A DNA stretch of 64,000 bases from Prevotella sp. (GTDB taxonomy: Bacteria; Bacteroidota; Bacteroidia; Bacteroidales; Bacteroidaceae). Under the pieces are notes generated by a model. That model searched no databases. It was not told where the DNA came from and was given only the letters and a program-made list of their open reading frames with translations. The DNA lies in the NCBI GenBank assembly GCA_017443345.1, contig JAFSNR010000030.1, positions 1 to 64,000 of the forward strand, written 5' to 3'. This document shows, one piece after another, positions 8,474 to 18,051 of the stretch; positions within the stretch are counted from its first letter, which is position 1, and every line of letters begins with the position of its first letter. Made by a program: the position numbers and the translations under genes.

Positions 8474-8508
8474 CCGATTTTGATAGTCCACAATCAGAAT
8501 CTTTTTCA

Positions 8509-8516
8509 TATCTTTG
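8509..8516 (+). promoter_or_regulatory. -7 box (TATCTTTG) for the surface-protein pair
   Basis: TATCTTTG fits TAnnTTTG and lies 57 bases before the ATG at 8573. The -33 element is not convincing (a TTTG occurs 26 bases upstream, outside the usual spacing), which would suit an activator-dependent promoter. Confidence 0.5.
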
Positions 8517-8572
8517 TCGCATACTCTTTACAAAGAGCCATCGCATCAAGAAATTAGCAATATAACTACGAT

Positions 8573-11500
8573 ATGAGAAGATCTATATTATTCCTCATCA
8601 CCCTCCTCGCCACAGCAACGCTTTGGCCAGTATCTGCTTGGGCATATACTGGAACAGGAACTGCTGATGCTCCATATTTGGTGGATAACTGGGCTGACTT
8701 AAAAACATGCATGGCAGCTGGCGGTTATATTCAATTGACGGGCAACTGTACAGATCCTAATCCTACTAATTTGACTTACTTAAGTGTTCCTGCCAATAAA
8801 ACTGTTACACTTGATCTCAATGGATATATGATTAACCGTGGATTGGAAAGTGATATATACATGGGATTTGTCATTGTTGTTAGTGCAACAGGTACTTTGA
8901 TCATTGATGATAGCTACAACGGCCCTTTTGACTCAAATCATGCAGATCGTATACATGATATTTCTGGTGGAGAAACGATAAACGGCGGTTTAATTACGGG
9001 AGGAAAGAATATTCGTCAAACAGGTTATAATTATAATGTTGGAGGAGGTATAAATAATTTGGGAACATTAATCCTTAACAAAGGTACTATTGCGGGCAAC
9101 TCAACTAATGAATATGGTGGTGGGGTTTATGTCGCTAAAGACAATAATAATTATTCAAATCCTAGTAGTAGCAATAGTAGTTTTACAATGAATGGTGGAG
9201 CCATCCTTAATAACAGTTCCCAATCAGATGGAGGTGGGATATATTTAAGCTCAGGCACCTTTACTATGAATGAAGGAACCATCGATGGAAATACAAGCAT
9301 AGATGGAAATGGAGGTGGTATATATCATATTAGTGGAACTCTGTCATTAACAGGGGGCACCATAGAAAACAACACATGTAATGCAAACAAATATGGTGGC
9401 GGTATTTACAGAAATACAAATAACACTTTTAATATCAGTGGAAGCCCAATAGTCAGGAACAACAAAAAAGGTGATTTGGAAACTGGAAGCATTAACAATT
9501 TGTGTTTGAATTATGATAATTATGACAATTCTAAGATCACAGTTAATGGTGCATTGTCTGAAAATGCCCAAATAGGAATTTTCATAAAAAAAACAAATGC
9601 AGTATTAGGTTCCCGAGTTTTTACAACCGGTTTAAGTACCAATGGGGTATCTGAAAGATTTTCATCTGATGACTCTAATTATACAATTACCACTGATAAT
9701 GATGAGGCTAAAATAATAACATATTGGCTAGACTTAAAGAATTGTTTTAGTGCTGGCGGCGAAATAACGCTTGATCGTGATTATATTTCAAACAACAGTG
9801 AAGAGTGGCTGGTAGTTTCTTCTGGTAAGGAAGTTATCTTAGATTTAAATGGATATAAGATTGATAGAAACAAAAAATCTGCCGCTGCATCAGGAAGTGT
9901 TATAAAAGTAGAAGGTACCCTTACAATCAAAGATACATATACTGGTAAAGACAGAGTTCATCCTATTACAGTAGATGGTAAATCAGTTGACATTGTAGGT
10001 GGACTCATTACTGGTGGCAATTCAAGTGGAAATTATGGGGGAGGAATAACTAATGCAGGTACCCTTATACTCCAATCAGGTACGATAGCAGGAAATAAGG
10101 CTGCAAGTGGCGGTGGAGTTTTTATAAGTAATAATAAAACCTTTTCAATGAGTGGAGGAACTATCTGTTATAATATAGCTTCTAATGGCGGTGGTGTTTA
10201 TTTATATTACAATAGTACACCAAGTACATTCTCCATGAATAGAGGCACAATCAGCAACAATATTTCAACGTCTAATGGAGGAGGCATCTACTCAAATAAT
10301 TCCAATAACAGGTTTGAAATAAGTGGAAGCCCCATAATAACCAATAACAACCAAAAATCTTCGTCAGGATCATTAACTGACAATAATGTCTTTCTAAATA
10401 GTTGGAAAATTATTGTCGCAAATACTCTAGATAAAACTGCATCTTTGGGATTGTATCCAAATTTTGTAGAACAACAACTAACACAAACATTAGGAGGTAA
10501 AGGTACTGAATCTAATTTCATAATCGATAGAACAGGCTGTTTGCTGAGGATAATAAATAGCGAGATTTGGTCTATGCAGCCATATACTGTTACGATTGCT
10601 GATTCGGAAAATGGAAGCGTTTCTGCATCTGCTACTACGGCTGCACGTTATGATGTCATAACTGTTACCCCTCATCCTGATAATGGATTTTACTTGGCAA
10701 CTCTTTCGCATAATAATGGCTCTACAACAACGGACTTTCTCGAGTCTAAACAATTTACAATGGGGCCATATAATTATACTATTAATGCAACTTTTGCACC
10801 GAAGACTAGCATTACCCCAACGGTTTCTCTTGATAATTGGGTGTATGGAAATGCGGCCAATGCGCCTGCTGTAGAAGGAAATACAGGTAATGGAGATGTT
10901 AGCTATTTATATAAAGTAAAAGATGCTGATGACGATACCTATACGGAAACTGTACCAACAACTGTTGGGACCTATACCGTAAAAGCAACAGTGGCGGAAT
11001 CGACTCAATATTTTGGGGCAACAGCCACCACAGACTTCACCATCACCAAGCGACCAGTCACTATCACTTCGGGTATTACTGCAAATAATAAAACATATGA
11101 CGGAACGACTGATGCGGCAATTGGCACTGCAAATGCTGTGTTTGATGGGAAAATAGATTCAGATGGTCTGACCGTTTCTACAACAGGAACCTTTGCAGAC
11201 AAGGATGTTGGTACAGGAAAGACGGTAAATCTCGGAGAATTGACACTTGGTGGTACAAGTGTTGATAATTATAAACTTGCTGAAAGTGGTCATCAGACGA
11301 CAACAACTGCCAATATCACACCTCTTACACTGACGGTGAGAGCAGATAATGCGACAAAGACCTACGGAGAAGAGAATCCAACTTTTACCATACAGTATTC
11401 TGGATTCTTATCTGGAGAGGATGAAACGGCCTTAACTACGCTGCCAACGGCAACATGTGAAGCTACTATCAGTTCCAATGTGGGATCTTACAATATCGTA

Positions 11501-13147
11501 CCTGATAATGGTGTCGCAACCAACTATACATTCAACTATGTATCAGGAAGGCTAATCATCAATCCAAAGTCACTAACGGAGAATATGGTGACTATTTCAG
11601 AAGCATCAACAGTCTATAATGGTAATAGTCAGAAGCCAACGATAGCTTTAGAGGATGCCGATGCCAATTGCACCATTACCGAAAACGACTATCACATTAG
11701 TAATGATGGTAGTGGCACCGATGTAGGGACATATAATGTCGTAATAAACGGAACGAACAATTATTCTGGAACTGTGACAAAGAGCGATTGTTTCACCATC
11801 ACTCCAAAGAGCATTGCTGGTGTATCGATAGAAGCTATCGAAAACCAGACATATACCGGCAGCGCCATTACGCCTGCGACAGTGATTACAGATACAGACA
11901 TTAGTCTCACGCCAACATTGACAGAAAATACCGATTATACGCTGAGTTATTCGACAAACAATACCAACGTTACTGGTGAGAATGTAACTATCACCGTAAC
12001 AGGAAAAGGCAACTATGACAGTTCAACCTCGACAAGCACGATATTCAAAATCGTGCCGAAGGCATTGGAAGATGGCATGATTGCAGCGATAGCTGACCAG
12101 ACCTATACGGGAAGCGGCATTGAGCCGGAATTGGCAGTGACCTATAATGGTATGAACCTTTCCAGAGATACTCATTATACTGCGGCCTTTGATAATAATA
12201 CGAATACAACAGGTAGTGGAACGGCTACGGTAACTATCACAGCCTGTGATAACAGTAACTATAGTGGTACGGCTTCGGCATCTTTTAGTATTGTGGCGGC
12301 AGACCTGAGCACAGCAGAAGTAACAGGAACATCCAAAAACGTGGACTTTGGGAGTTCTACCTCACCTGCTATTGATCCATTGGCTGTTAATTTCCCAGCA
12401 GCAGATTATACGATAGCGTATCGTAAGACCTATCAACCCCCAATAGTTGATGTGACTACTATCCCAACAGATATAATAGGAACATACACGGTAGTGCTAA
12501 AACCTACGGATACAGGAAACCTGACTGGCGAGAAGGTGACTGATTATGTTGTAAATGTCCAGTTACCTGTCATTTTGAAACAATGCGAATGGGTCACCTA
12601 TTTCGACGAGCGTTTCGATCTGGCCACACCTTCAGGCTACCAAGCCTATAAGGTGTCATCAGCAGCAGTTTCCGGAGTGACGCTTGAGGCTATTGATTAC
12701 ATCCCTAAAGGGGTTCCCGTTATTTTGAAAACAACAGCCTCAGGGATAAGTGAGACTACGATGAACGTCAAATTCGATGAGCAGCAGGAAACCTCTGAGA
12801 TCATTGGCGATGTGTCATTTATTGGCGTGCCTTCCACAGCAACAGATGGAATCTTACCCGAAGGAACAGCGTATATCCTTGTATCAGATGAGTTCATACT
12901 CTTTGAAGGAACGGAAGCTATCCCTGAACACCGCTGTTATCTAAAATTCGCTTCTGCTGGGACAAGAAGTATCGGCATCAACATCGAAGGTGAAGGAACG
13001 ACTGGAATTGATTCTTCTGAGATTCAGAGAAAAGAAATGGGACATTGGTATGACCTCCAGGGCAGGCGCATAGAAAAGCCTACGCAGAAAGGCATATATA
13101 TCAAAGATGGCAAGAAGATTGTCATAGGAAAGGAGGTCAGACAATGA
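8573..13147 (+). CDS. Giant secreted beta-helix / MBG-repeat surface protein
   Basis: This 1524-residue protein has a signal peptide ending near VSAWA. Two right-handed beta-helix-like blocks (~70-300 and ~385-640) show GGGI/VY repeats such as GGGIYLSSGTFTMNEGTIDG. An InlB-type/Listeria-Bacteroides repeat lies at ~669-742 (ADSENGSVSASATTAARYDV). A YDG domain (~827-915) and an MBG-2 domain (~917-997, LTVRADNATKTYGEENPTF) follow. Several Ig-like units with a TYTGSxIxP motif cover ~998-1250. The protein ends in a C-terminal domain and tail (WYDLQGRRIEKPTQKGIYIK). This is an adhesin-like architecture; no enzyme motif is seen. The first ~2 kb is visibly more AT-rich than neighbouring genes. It is coupled to the next gene by a 4-base overlap. 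Confidence 0.8.
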   Translation: MRRSILFLITLLATATLWPVSAWAYTGTGTADAPYLVDNWADLKTCMAAGGYIQLTGNCTDPNPTNLTYLSVPANKTVTLDLNGYMINRGLESDIYMGFVIVVSATGTLIIDDSYNGPFDSNHADRIHDISGGETINGGLITGGKNIRQTGYNYNVGGGINNLGTLILNKGTIAGNSTNEYGGGVYVAKDNNNYSNPSSSNSSFTMNGGAILNNSSQSDGGGIYLSSGTFTMNEGTIDGNTSIDGNGGGIYHISGTLSLTGGTIENNTCNANKYGGGIYRNTNNTFNISGSPIVRNNKKGDLETGSINNLCLNYDNYDNSKITVNGALSENAQIGIFIKKTNAVLGSRVFTTGLSTNGVSERFSSDDSNYTITTDNDEAKIITYWLDLKNCFSAGGEITLDRDYISNNSEEWLVVSSGKEVILDLNGYKIDRNKKSAAASGSVIKVEGTLTIKDTYTGKDRVHPITVDGKSVDIVGGLITGGNSSGNYGGGITNAGTLILQSGTIAGNKAASGGGVFISNNKTFSMSGGTICYNIASNGGGVYLYYNSTPSTFSMNRGTISNNISTSNGGGIYSNNSNNRFEISGSPIITNNNQKSSSGSLTDNNVFLNSWKIIVANTLDKTASLGLYPNFVEQQLTQTLGGKGTESNFIIDRTGCLLRIINSEIWSMQPYTVTIADSENGSVSASATTAARYDVITVTPHPDNGFYLATLSHNNGSTTTDFLESKQFTMGPYNYTINATFAPKTSITPTVSLDNWVYGNAANAPAVEGNTGNGDVSYLYKVKDADDDTYTETVPTTVGTYTVKATVAESTQYFGATATTDFTITKRPVTITSGITANNKTYDGTTDAAIGTANAVFDGKIDSDGLTVSTTGTFADKDVGTGKTVNLGELTLGGTSVDNYKLAESGHQTTTTANITPLTLTVRADNATKTYGEENPTFTIQYSGFLSGEDETALTTLPTATCEATISSNVGSYNIVPDNGVATNYTFNYVSGRLIINPKSLTENMVTISEASTVYNGNSQKPTIALEDADANCTITENDYHISNDGSGTDVGTYNVVINGTNNYSGTVTKSDCFTITPKSIAGVSIEAIENQTYTGSAITPATVITDTDISLTPTLTENTDYTLSYSTNNTNVTGENVTITVTGKGNYDSSTSTSTIFKIVPKALEDGMIAAIADQTYTGSGIEPELAVTYNGMNLSRDTHYTAAFDNNTNTTGSGTATVTITACDNSNYSGTASASFSIVAADLSTAEVTGTSKNVDFGSSTSPAIDPLAVNFPAADYTIAYRKTYQPPIVDVTTIPTDIIGTYTVVLKPTDTGNLTGEKVTDYVVNVQLPVILKQCEWVTYFDERFDLATPSGYQAYKVSSAAVSGVTLEAIDYIPKGVPVILKTTASGISETTMNVKFDEQQETSEIIGDVSFIGVPSTATDGILPEGTAYILVSDEFILFEGTEAIPEHRCYLKFASAGTRSIGINIEGEGTTGIDSSEIQRKEMGHWYDLQGRRIEKPTQKGIYIKDGKKIVIGKEVRQ

Positions 13148-15168
13148 AAATAAGATGCTATATGATAGTAGCCCTGCTACTGATGACAACAGGGATTTGG
13201 GGAAATAACATCGTTGTGGTAGACGGGATTACTAACGGTACCATTTCCGCTAATAGCAGTACAGCCAGTAAAGACGCCACAGTAACACTTACTGTTGAAC
13301 CTTCTGAAGGCTATTATATCACAGCCAATGACATCACCATTATTAAGACAGGTGGTGGTAATATGGCGCAAACACGTAATGATCCAAATATCGCCGATAT
13401 ATTCCATCCTAATGCCAGCAGCATCGATGCAGAGGGAAAGGGAACTTATACATTTACCATGCCTGTATCTGATGTAAAGATTGAAGCAGTCTTTAGGGTC
13501 AGGGAAACAGTAACTGGAGCAATTGTTAATCTGAGTGCCTCGAGTTTCACCTATAATGGAAATACACAAGCGCCATCTGTGACAAGCGTTACGAAGGGTG
13601 ATATAACCTATCTGGCATCCGAGAGCACAAATGGTTTTGCAGATTATGATGTAAGCATTCCCAATAGTATCAACGCCACAGAAAGTCCATTTACAGTAAA
13701 TGTTACATTCCGTGGTAAGTATACTGGTACTGCATCGGCTGACTATACGATTAATCAAGCCACCATCAGTCATGTGGACATCGCTGCTATTAGCGATCAA
13801 ACCTATACTGGTAGTCCACTAAAACCAGAACCTGTAGTGAAAGACCTGGATATCAGTACTACTCCGCTGGTAAAGGGGAAGGACTATACCGTTAGCTATG
13901 CTGATGACCATACGAACGTATCAGATGCAGTTACTGTTACAATCACTGGCATGGGTAATTATGACAATAACACAACAGCTAGTACGACATTCAAAATCAT
14001 TGCGGCCACACTTGATGCGACAACACTAAACAATAAGATTGTCCTCAGTAGCACATCATTCGAATATACTGGTGAGGCCCAAGCCCCCACAGTGACCATT
14101 ACTGGTATGACGGAAGGTACGGACTATACCGTAAAATACAAGAATGGCAACAACCAAGCAACGGCAGAGAAACCCAAAGATGCTGGTACTTATACTATCG
14201 TCATCGTTGGCGTTGGCAATTACAGCGGAGAAATCGTTACCAGTAAAACCTTTACAATTGCAGAAGAGCCTCAACAAGAAAAAGACGATCAGCAAGAACC
14301 TGCGAAAGAAGATGACACATCACAGCAAGGAAGCGACGGCCAGTCAGATCCTGCAAAAGAAGATGATACATCACAGCAAGGAAGCGACGGCCAGTCAGAT
14401 CCTGCAAAAGAAGATGATACATCACAGCAAGGAAGCGACGGCCAGTCAGATCCTGCAAAAGAAGATGATACATCGCAGCAAGGAAGCGACGACCAACCAG
14501 ATCCTGCAAAAGAAGATGATACATCGCAGCAAGGAAGCGACGACCAACTAGATCCAGCGAAAGAAGAGGACAAACCTCAACAGGAAATCATAAATATCGA
14601 TCAGTCAGAGCCTGTGATTGTTGATGGAGAGCCATTATATGAACTGACGGAAGAGGTAAAGGAGTCATTAAAGTTGACATTTGATGCTGATATTTATCTG
14701 CCATCAGAAGCGAATACCAGAACAACTATAACAGAAGATGGTGGATTATCATTTACAAAGGGTTCTGATGTCAAAATGGTCATTAAGAATATGGTGGTTA
14801 ATAGTACCTTGAAATTAGTCTTTAATGGCAATTTGTTTGGAGATAGTCGTTACATTACTTTAAAGAACACCATTGGCTCCAGTACTCGAAGCGAAGGAGA
14901 CCTGGAAATGGTGTCAGGCGCAGAATATGATGTGATTGCCGCAGGTGATATGGTCGTTGTACTTAAACTAGGAGAAACGGCTGCTACAATTAGTACTGTT
15001 AATGTGACGGCACCATCTTCAGCGCCAACTCCACCATATACAAGTATTAGGTCAGTGGAAAGCGATACCATCAGCAGTTGGTTCGATCTTCGGGGCCAAA
15101 AACTCTCGATAAAACCAACAGCAAAAGGTGTTTATATCCTTAATGGCAAGAAGGTCGTCATTAAGTAA
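13144..15168 (+). CDS. Secreted Ig-repeat surface protein with acidic tandem-repeat stalk
   Basis: This 674-residue protein starts within the stop of the previous gene (ATGA). It has a signal peptide (residues ~1-20) and an InlB-like repeat (~22-115, VVVDGITNGTISANSSTASK). Three Ig-like units of the same YTGSPLKPEPVV type as in its neighbour span ~120-380. An acidic stalk of 17-residue repeats (PAKEDDTSQQGSDGQSD) covers ~386-480. A beta-rich domain and the tail WFDLRGQK...GVYILNGKKVVIK end the protein. The shared domains and tail suggest that the two proteins are co-secreted to the same surface site. No catalytic residues are recognised. The stalk probably acts as a spacer. Confidence 0.8.
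   Translation: MKIRCYMIVALLLMTTGIWGNNIVVVDGITNGTISANSSTASKDATVTLTVEPSEGYYITANDITIIKTGGGNMAQTRNDPNIADIFHPNASSIDAEGKGTYTFTMPVSDVKIEAVFRVRETVTGAIVNLSASSFTYNGNTQAPSVTSVTKGDITYLASESTNGFADYDVSIPNSINATESPFTVNVTFRGKYTGTASADYTINQATISHVDIAAISDQTYTGSPLKPEPVVKDLDISTTPLVKGKDYTVSYADDHTNVSDAVTVTITGMGNYDNNTTASTTFKIIAATLDATTLNNKIVLSSTSFEYTGEAQAPTVTITGMTEGTDYTVKYKNGNNQATAEKPKDAGTYTIVIVGVGNYSGEIVTSKTFTIAEEPQQEKDDQQEPAKEDDTSQQGSDGQSDPAKEDDTSQQGSDGQSDPAKEDDTSQQGSDGQSDPAKEDDTSQQGSDDQPDPAKEDDTSQQGSDDQLDPAKEEDKPQQEIINIDQSEPVIVDGEPLYELTEEVKESLKLTFDADIYLPSEANTRTTITEDGGLSFTKGSDVKMVIKNMVVNSTLKLVFNGNLFGDSRYITLKNTIGSSTRSEGDLEMVSGAEYDVIAAGDMVVVLKLGETAATISTVNVTAPSSAPTPPYTSIRSVESDTISSWFDLRGQKLSIKPTAKGVYILNGKKVVIK
14299..14583 (+). 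repeat. 51-bp tandem repeat, five full copies plus a partial one
   Basis: Units start at 14299, 14350, 14401, 14452 and 14503, with a diverged partial at 14554-14583. The second and third units are identical at the DNA level; the others differ by a few bases. Each encodes one 17-residue PAKEDDTSQQGSDGQSD-type repeat, so copy-number change would preserve the reading frame. Confidence 0.9.
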
Positions 15169-15244
15169 AATTGAAAATGCGAATGATACCATTGGCATGA
15201 TTCAATGCTTATATAGAGCATAATTATGCTCAAGATATTCAGTT

Positions 15245-15287
15245 TTTCGCCTGTCTTTGACATTTTTATGCAAAAAGACGGGCGAAA
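15245..15287 (+). terminator. Terminator after the surface-protein pair
   Basis: TTTCGCCTGTCTTT (15245-15258) pairs with AAAGACGGGCGAAA (15274-15287), a 14-bp stem with one G-T pair, followed by a T-rich stretch. It separates the surface-protein genes from argD. Confidence 0.7.
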
Positions 15288-15312
15288 TTGCTTTGTTTTC
15301 GGATATTTGCAC

Positions 15313-15320
15313 TACCTTTG
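15313..15320 (+). promoter_or_regulatory. -7 box (TACCTTTG) for the argD operon
   Basis: TACCTTTG matches TAnnTTTG. A TTG at 15288-15290 sits 22 bases upstream. The argD ATG is 37 bases downstream. Confidence 0.6.
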
Positions 15321-15356
15321 CAGCCGATATATATTATAAGGTAGAAAGAATTGCTT

Positions 15357-16511
15357 ATGAAGTTATTCGACGTTTATCCGCTCTTCGACGTGAATATCGT
15401 GAAGGGCAAGGGCTGTAAGGTATGGGACGACAAGGGGCAGGAGTATCTCGACCTCTATGGTGGCCACGCTGTGATCAGCATAGGGCACTCCCATCCTCAC
15501 TATATAGAGAAAGTGACAGAACAGCTGCAGAAAATAGGATTCTATTCCAACTCAGTTATCAATAAATTACAGGTAGAACTGGCAGAGCGCCTGGGCAAGA
15601 TCTGTGGATACGACGACTACCAGTTGTTCCTGATCAATTCAGGTGCAGAGGCCAATGAGAATGCCCTGAAGCTCGCTTCGTTTACCAACGGCAGGAAGCG
15701 TGTACTCTCTTGTGAGAAGGCTTTCCACGGACGTACTTCGTTGGCTGTGGAGGTAACGAACAATCCGAAGATCATTGCACCTATCAATGACAATGGTCAC
15801 GTTACATATCTGCCCATGAACGACCTGCCTGCCTGGGAGGCTGAACTGCAGAAGGGCGATGTGTGCGCAGTCATCTTAGAATGCATTCAAGGTGTGGGTG
15901 GTATTAAGCTTGCCACACCTGAATTCGCTCAGGGATTGGCTAATGCTTGTAAAAAGTACGGTACGATACTTATCTGCGACGAGATTCAGTGTGGATATGG
16001 CAGAAGCGGTAAGTTCTTTGCCCACCAGTGGTTGGGTATCAAACCCGATATCATCACAGTGGCTAAGGGCATTGCCAATGGTTTCCCAATGGGTGCAGTC
16101 CTGATTTCACCAGAGTTCAAGCCCGTCTACGGACAGTTGGGCACCACATTTGGAGGCAACCATCTGGCTTGTGCAGCAGCATTGGCAGTTCTCGACGTGT
16201 TTGAGCAGGAGAACCTCGTAGAGAATGCTCATGAGGTGGGTGAATACCTGATCGAAAAATTGAAGAATTTAAGAATTGAAGAATTGAAGGAGAAGGGCAC
16301 CAGTCACATCAAGGATGTGAGAGGACGCGGACTGATGATCGGAATCGACCTCGACATTCCCCATAAGGATGTGCGTCAGCCACTTATCTATCAGGAGCAT
16401 TGTTTCACGGGCTGTGCAGGAACGAATATTCTGCGACTGTTGCCACCGCTGTGTCTGACTAAGACAGAGGCTGACGACTTTGTGGAAAGACTGATAAAAG
16501 CTCTGCCGTAA
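15357..16511 (+). CDS. argD: Acetylornithine/succinylornithine aminotransferase
   Basis: This class-III PLP aminotransferase of arginine biosynthesis (384 residues) interconverts N-acyl-glutamate semialdehyde and N-acyl-ornithine. Visible signatures are NSGAEANENALKLA (cofactor phosphate loop), ICDEIQCGYGRSGKFFAHQW, and the PLP lysine in TVAKGIANGFPMGAV (~235). I chose the ATG at 15357 (MKLFDVYPLFDV) over a TTG two codons earlier, because it is preceded by AAGGTAGAAAG and matches the usual family start. A SOTCase gene 8 kb downstream implies that the acyl group is succinyl, as in Bacteroides. Codons ~300-308 are built from near-repeats of GAATTGAA encoding a KLKNLRIEELKE loop. Confidence 0.9.
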   Translation: MKLFDVYPLFDVNIVKGKGCKVWDDKGQEYLDLYGGHAVISIGHSHPHYIEKVTEQLQKIGFYSNSVINKLQVELAERLGKICGYDDYQLFLINSGAEANENALKLASFTNGRKRVLSCEKAFHGRTSLAVEVTNNPKIIAPINDNGHVTYLPMNDLPAWEAELQKGDVCAVILECIQGVGGIKLATPEFAQGLANACKKYGTILICDEIQCGYGRSGKFFAHQWLGIKPDIITVAKGIANGFPMGAVLISPEFKPVYGQLGTTFGGNHLACAAALAVLDVFEQENLVENAHEVGEYLIEKLKNLRIEELKEKGTSHIKDVRGRGLMIGIDLDIPHKDVRQPLIYQEHCFTGCAGTNILRLLPPLCLTKTEADDFVERLIKALP

Positions 16512-16553
16512 GACCATTTTCTAGACATAAGAACAGAAGAAACATAAGACGAA

Positions 16554-17333
16554 ATGAAAATATCAGTAATAGGAGCCGGTGCCATGGGAGGCTCCACAGT
16601 CGAAGGACTGATCAAAGGCAATACATTCAAGAACGAGGACATCACCGTAAGCGATCCTTCACAGGCTGTGGTGGAAAAGTTCTCGAAGATGGGCGTCTCA
16701 GTGACGACGGATAACAAACTGGCAGCTGACGTTGCAGACATCGTCTGTGTAGTCGTGAAGCCCTGGCTCGTAGAGCGTGTGCTGACGGACATCAAGCCAG
16801 AGCTCGACCCCAAGAAGCAGATCCTGATCGTGATTGCAGCAGGCGTATCGTCGGAGAGCATCAAGCAGTGGCTGGGCGAGAATTGTCCCCCACTCTTCCT
16901 CGCCATCCCCAATATCGCCATCGCAGAAATGGCATCAATGACATTTATCGTGCCCGTTGGCGCCTCGGAGAAGGACACCCAGACGGTTGTGGACATCTTC
17001 GACGAGATGGGTAACACCCTGATTACAGACGAGCAGCATCTGGCAGCAGGCACGACCCTCGCCAGCTGTGGCATCGCCTATGCCATGCGCTATATCCGTG
17101 CTGCCTCGGAAGGTGGTGTGGAACTGGGTTTCAAGGCTGACGACGCGAAAAAGATCGTGATGCAGACGATGAAGGGTGCCGTAGAGCTGCTAGAAGCCAG
17201 TGGTATGCATCCAGAAGCTGCCATCGATCTGGTAACGACGCCTGGAGGTGTCACTATCAAGGGGCTCAATGAGATGGAGCATGCAGGTTTCACCTCAGCC
17301 GTTATTCGTGGTCTTAAAGCAGGAGCGAAGTGA
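16554..17333 (+). CDS. proC: Pyrroline-5-carboxylate reductase
   Basis: This 259-residue enzyme performs the last step of proline synthesis, reducing pyrroline-5-carboxylate with NAD(P)H. A Rossmann motif opens the protein (ISVIGAGAMGGSTVEGL). The C-terminal dimerisation/active-site region reads ATTLASCGIAYAMRYIRA-like text and PGGVTIKGLNEMEHAGFTSA, close to the family's TSPGGTT signature. It follows argD by 42 bases in the same direction. Length is typical. Confidence 0.9.
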   Translation: MKISVIGAGAMGGSTVEGLIKGNTFKNEDITVSDPSQAVVEKFSKMGVSVTTDNKLAADVADIVCVVVKPWLVERVLTDIKPELDPKKQILIVIAAGVSSESIKQWLGENCPPLFLAIPNIAIAEMASMTFIVPVGASEKDTQTVVDIFDEMGNTLITDEQHLAAGTTLASCGIAYAMRYIRAASEGGVELGFKADDAKKIVMQTMKGAVELLEASGMHPEAAIDLVTTPGGVTIKGLNEMEHAGFTSAVIRGLKAGAK

Positions 17334-17334
17334 T

Positions 17335-17372
17335 TTATTAGAGGTTAGGGGTTAGTGGTTAGAGGTTAGAGA
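17335..17372 (+). repeat. GGTTAGA-type heptamer repeats
   Basis: The intergenic DNA between proC and the LolA-like gene consists of GAGGTTAG, GGGTTAG, TGGTTAG, AGGTTAG units about 7 bases apart. No promoter or gene is visible in it. Confidence 0.7.
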
Positions 17373-17373
17373 T

Positions 17374-18018
17374 ATGTTAAAGCACATAAAGGGTTTATGG
17401 ATGATGAGGGTGATGGTGATACTTTTCGCTTTTCACTTTTCACTTTTCACTTCCTCTGCCCAGGATACACCTAATTCCCGTCAGGCGAAGAGGGTGTTTA
17501 ACACGGCATGGAATCACTTTTTCGGACCTCAGGGCGTGAGATTCCATTACAAGATCGACATCCTGCACCTCTATAAAGAGGAAGGCACTTCGTGGAACAA
17601 GGGCGACATGGCCAGATCGGAGTATAAGAACTCGAAGATGTGGAACAACGGAAACATCAAGCACATCGTCAGAGAGAAAAAGGGCTACGTGGAGATTCAC
17701 GACCCCAAAGTGAATAAGGCTGACGAGAAGCTGCAGATGTTCAAGTTCGAGCCCGACAGCTACGAGTACTTCATCGCCAAGGACCCTGAGGGACTGAAGG
17801 TGACACTCCTTGCCAAGCCTGGCGTAAAGGTGAAGATGAAGAAAATCATAGCCTTTCTTGAACCAAACACCTACTATCCCAAGCGGTTGCGCATCAAGGT
17901 GAGCATCTTTTGGTGTACCATCACCTTTTCGGATTTCCAGGCAGGTAACATCAGCGATGACGTCTTCGTATTCCCCAAGGAGAAGTACAAGAACTATGAA
18001 TTCAAGGATTTGAGGTAG
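17374..18018 (+). CDS. LolA-like periplasmic protein
   Basis: This 214-residue protein has a signal peptide (hydrophobic run ending FTSSAQ, ~residue 29). The mature part is a single beta-rich domain. Its C-terminal pattern (TITFSDFQAGNISDDVFVF) resembles LolA-type outer-membrane lipoprotein carriers and related LolA-like proteins of Bacteroidales. The assignment rests on this pattern and size, so it is tentative. The signal peptide is encoded by near-perfect repeats of TTTTCAC (17427-17450), and the gap before the gene (17336-17370) is made of GGTTAGA-type repeats. It sits inside the arginine/proline run without an obvious metabolic link. Confidence 0.6.
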   Translation: MLKHIKGLWMMRVMVILFAFHFSLFTSSAQDTPNSRQAKRVFNTAWNHFFGPQGVRFHYKIDILHLYKEEGTSWNKGDMARSEYKNSKMWNNGNIKHIVREKKGYVEIHDPKVNKADEKLQMFKFEPDSYEYFIAKDPEGLKVTLLAKPGVKVKMKKIIAFLEPNTYYPKRLRIKVSIFWCTITFSDFQAGNISDDVFVFPKEKYKNYEFKDLR

Positions 18019-18051
18019 TTTATAGTTTAAAGTTTAGAGTTATTATAATAT

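Noticed and set aside
14252..14573. Open frames on both strands across the 51-bp repeats
   Set aside because: They follow from the repeat length being a multiple of three; the plus frame of the 674-residue protein has signal peptide, domains and tail.
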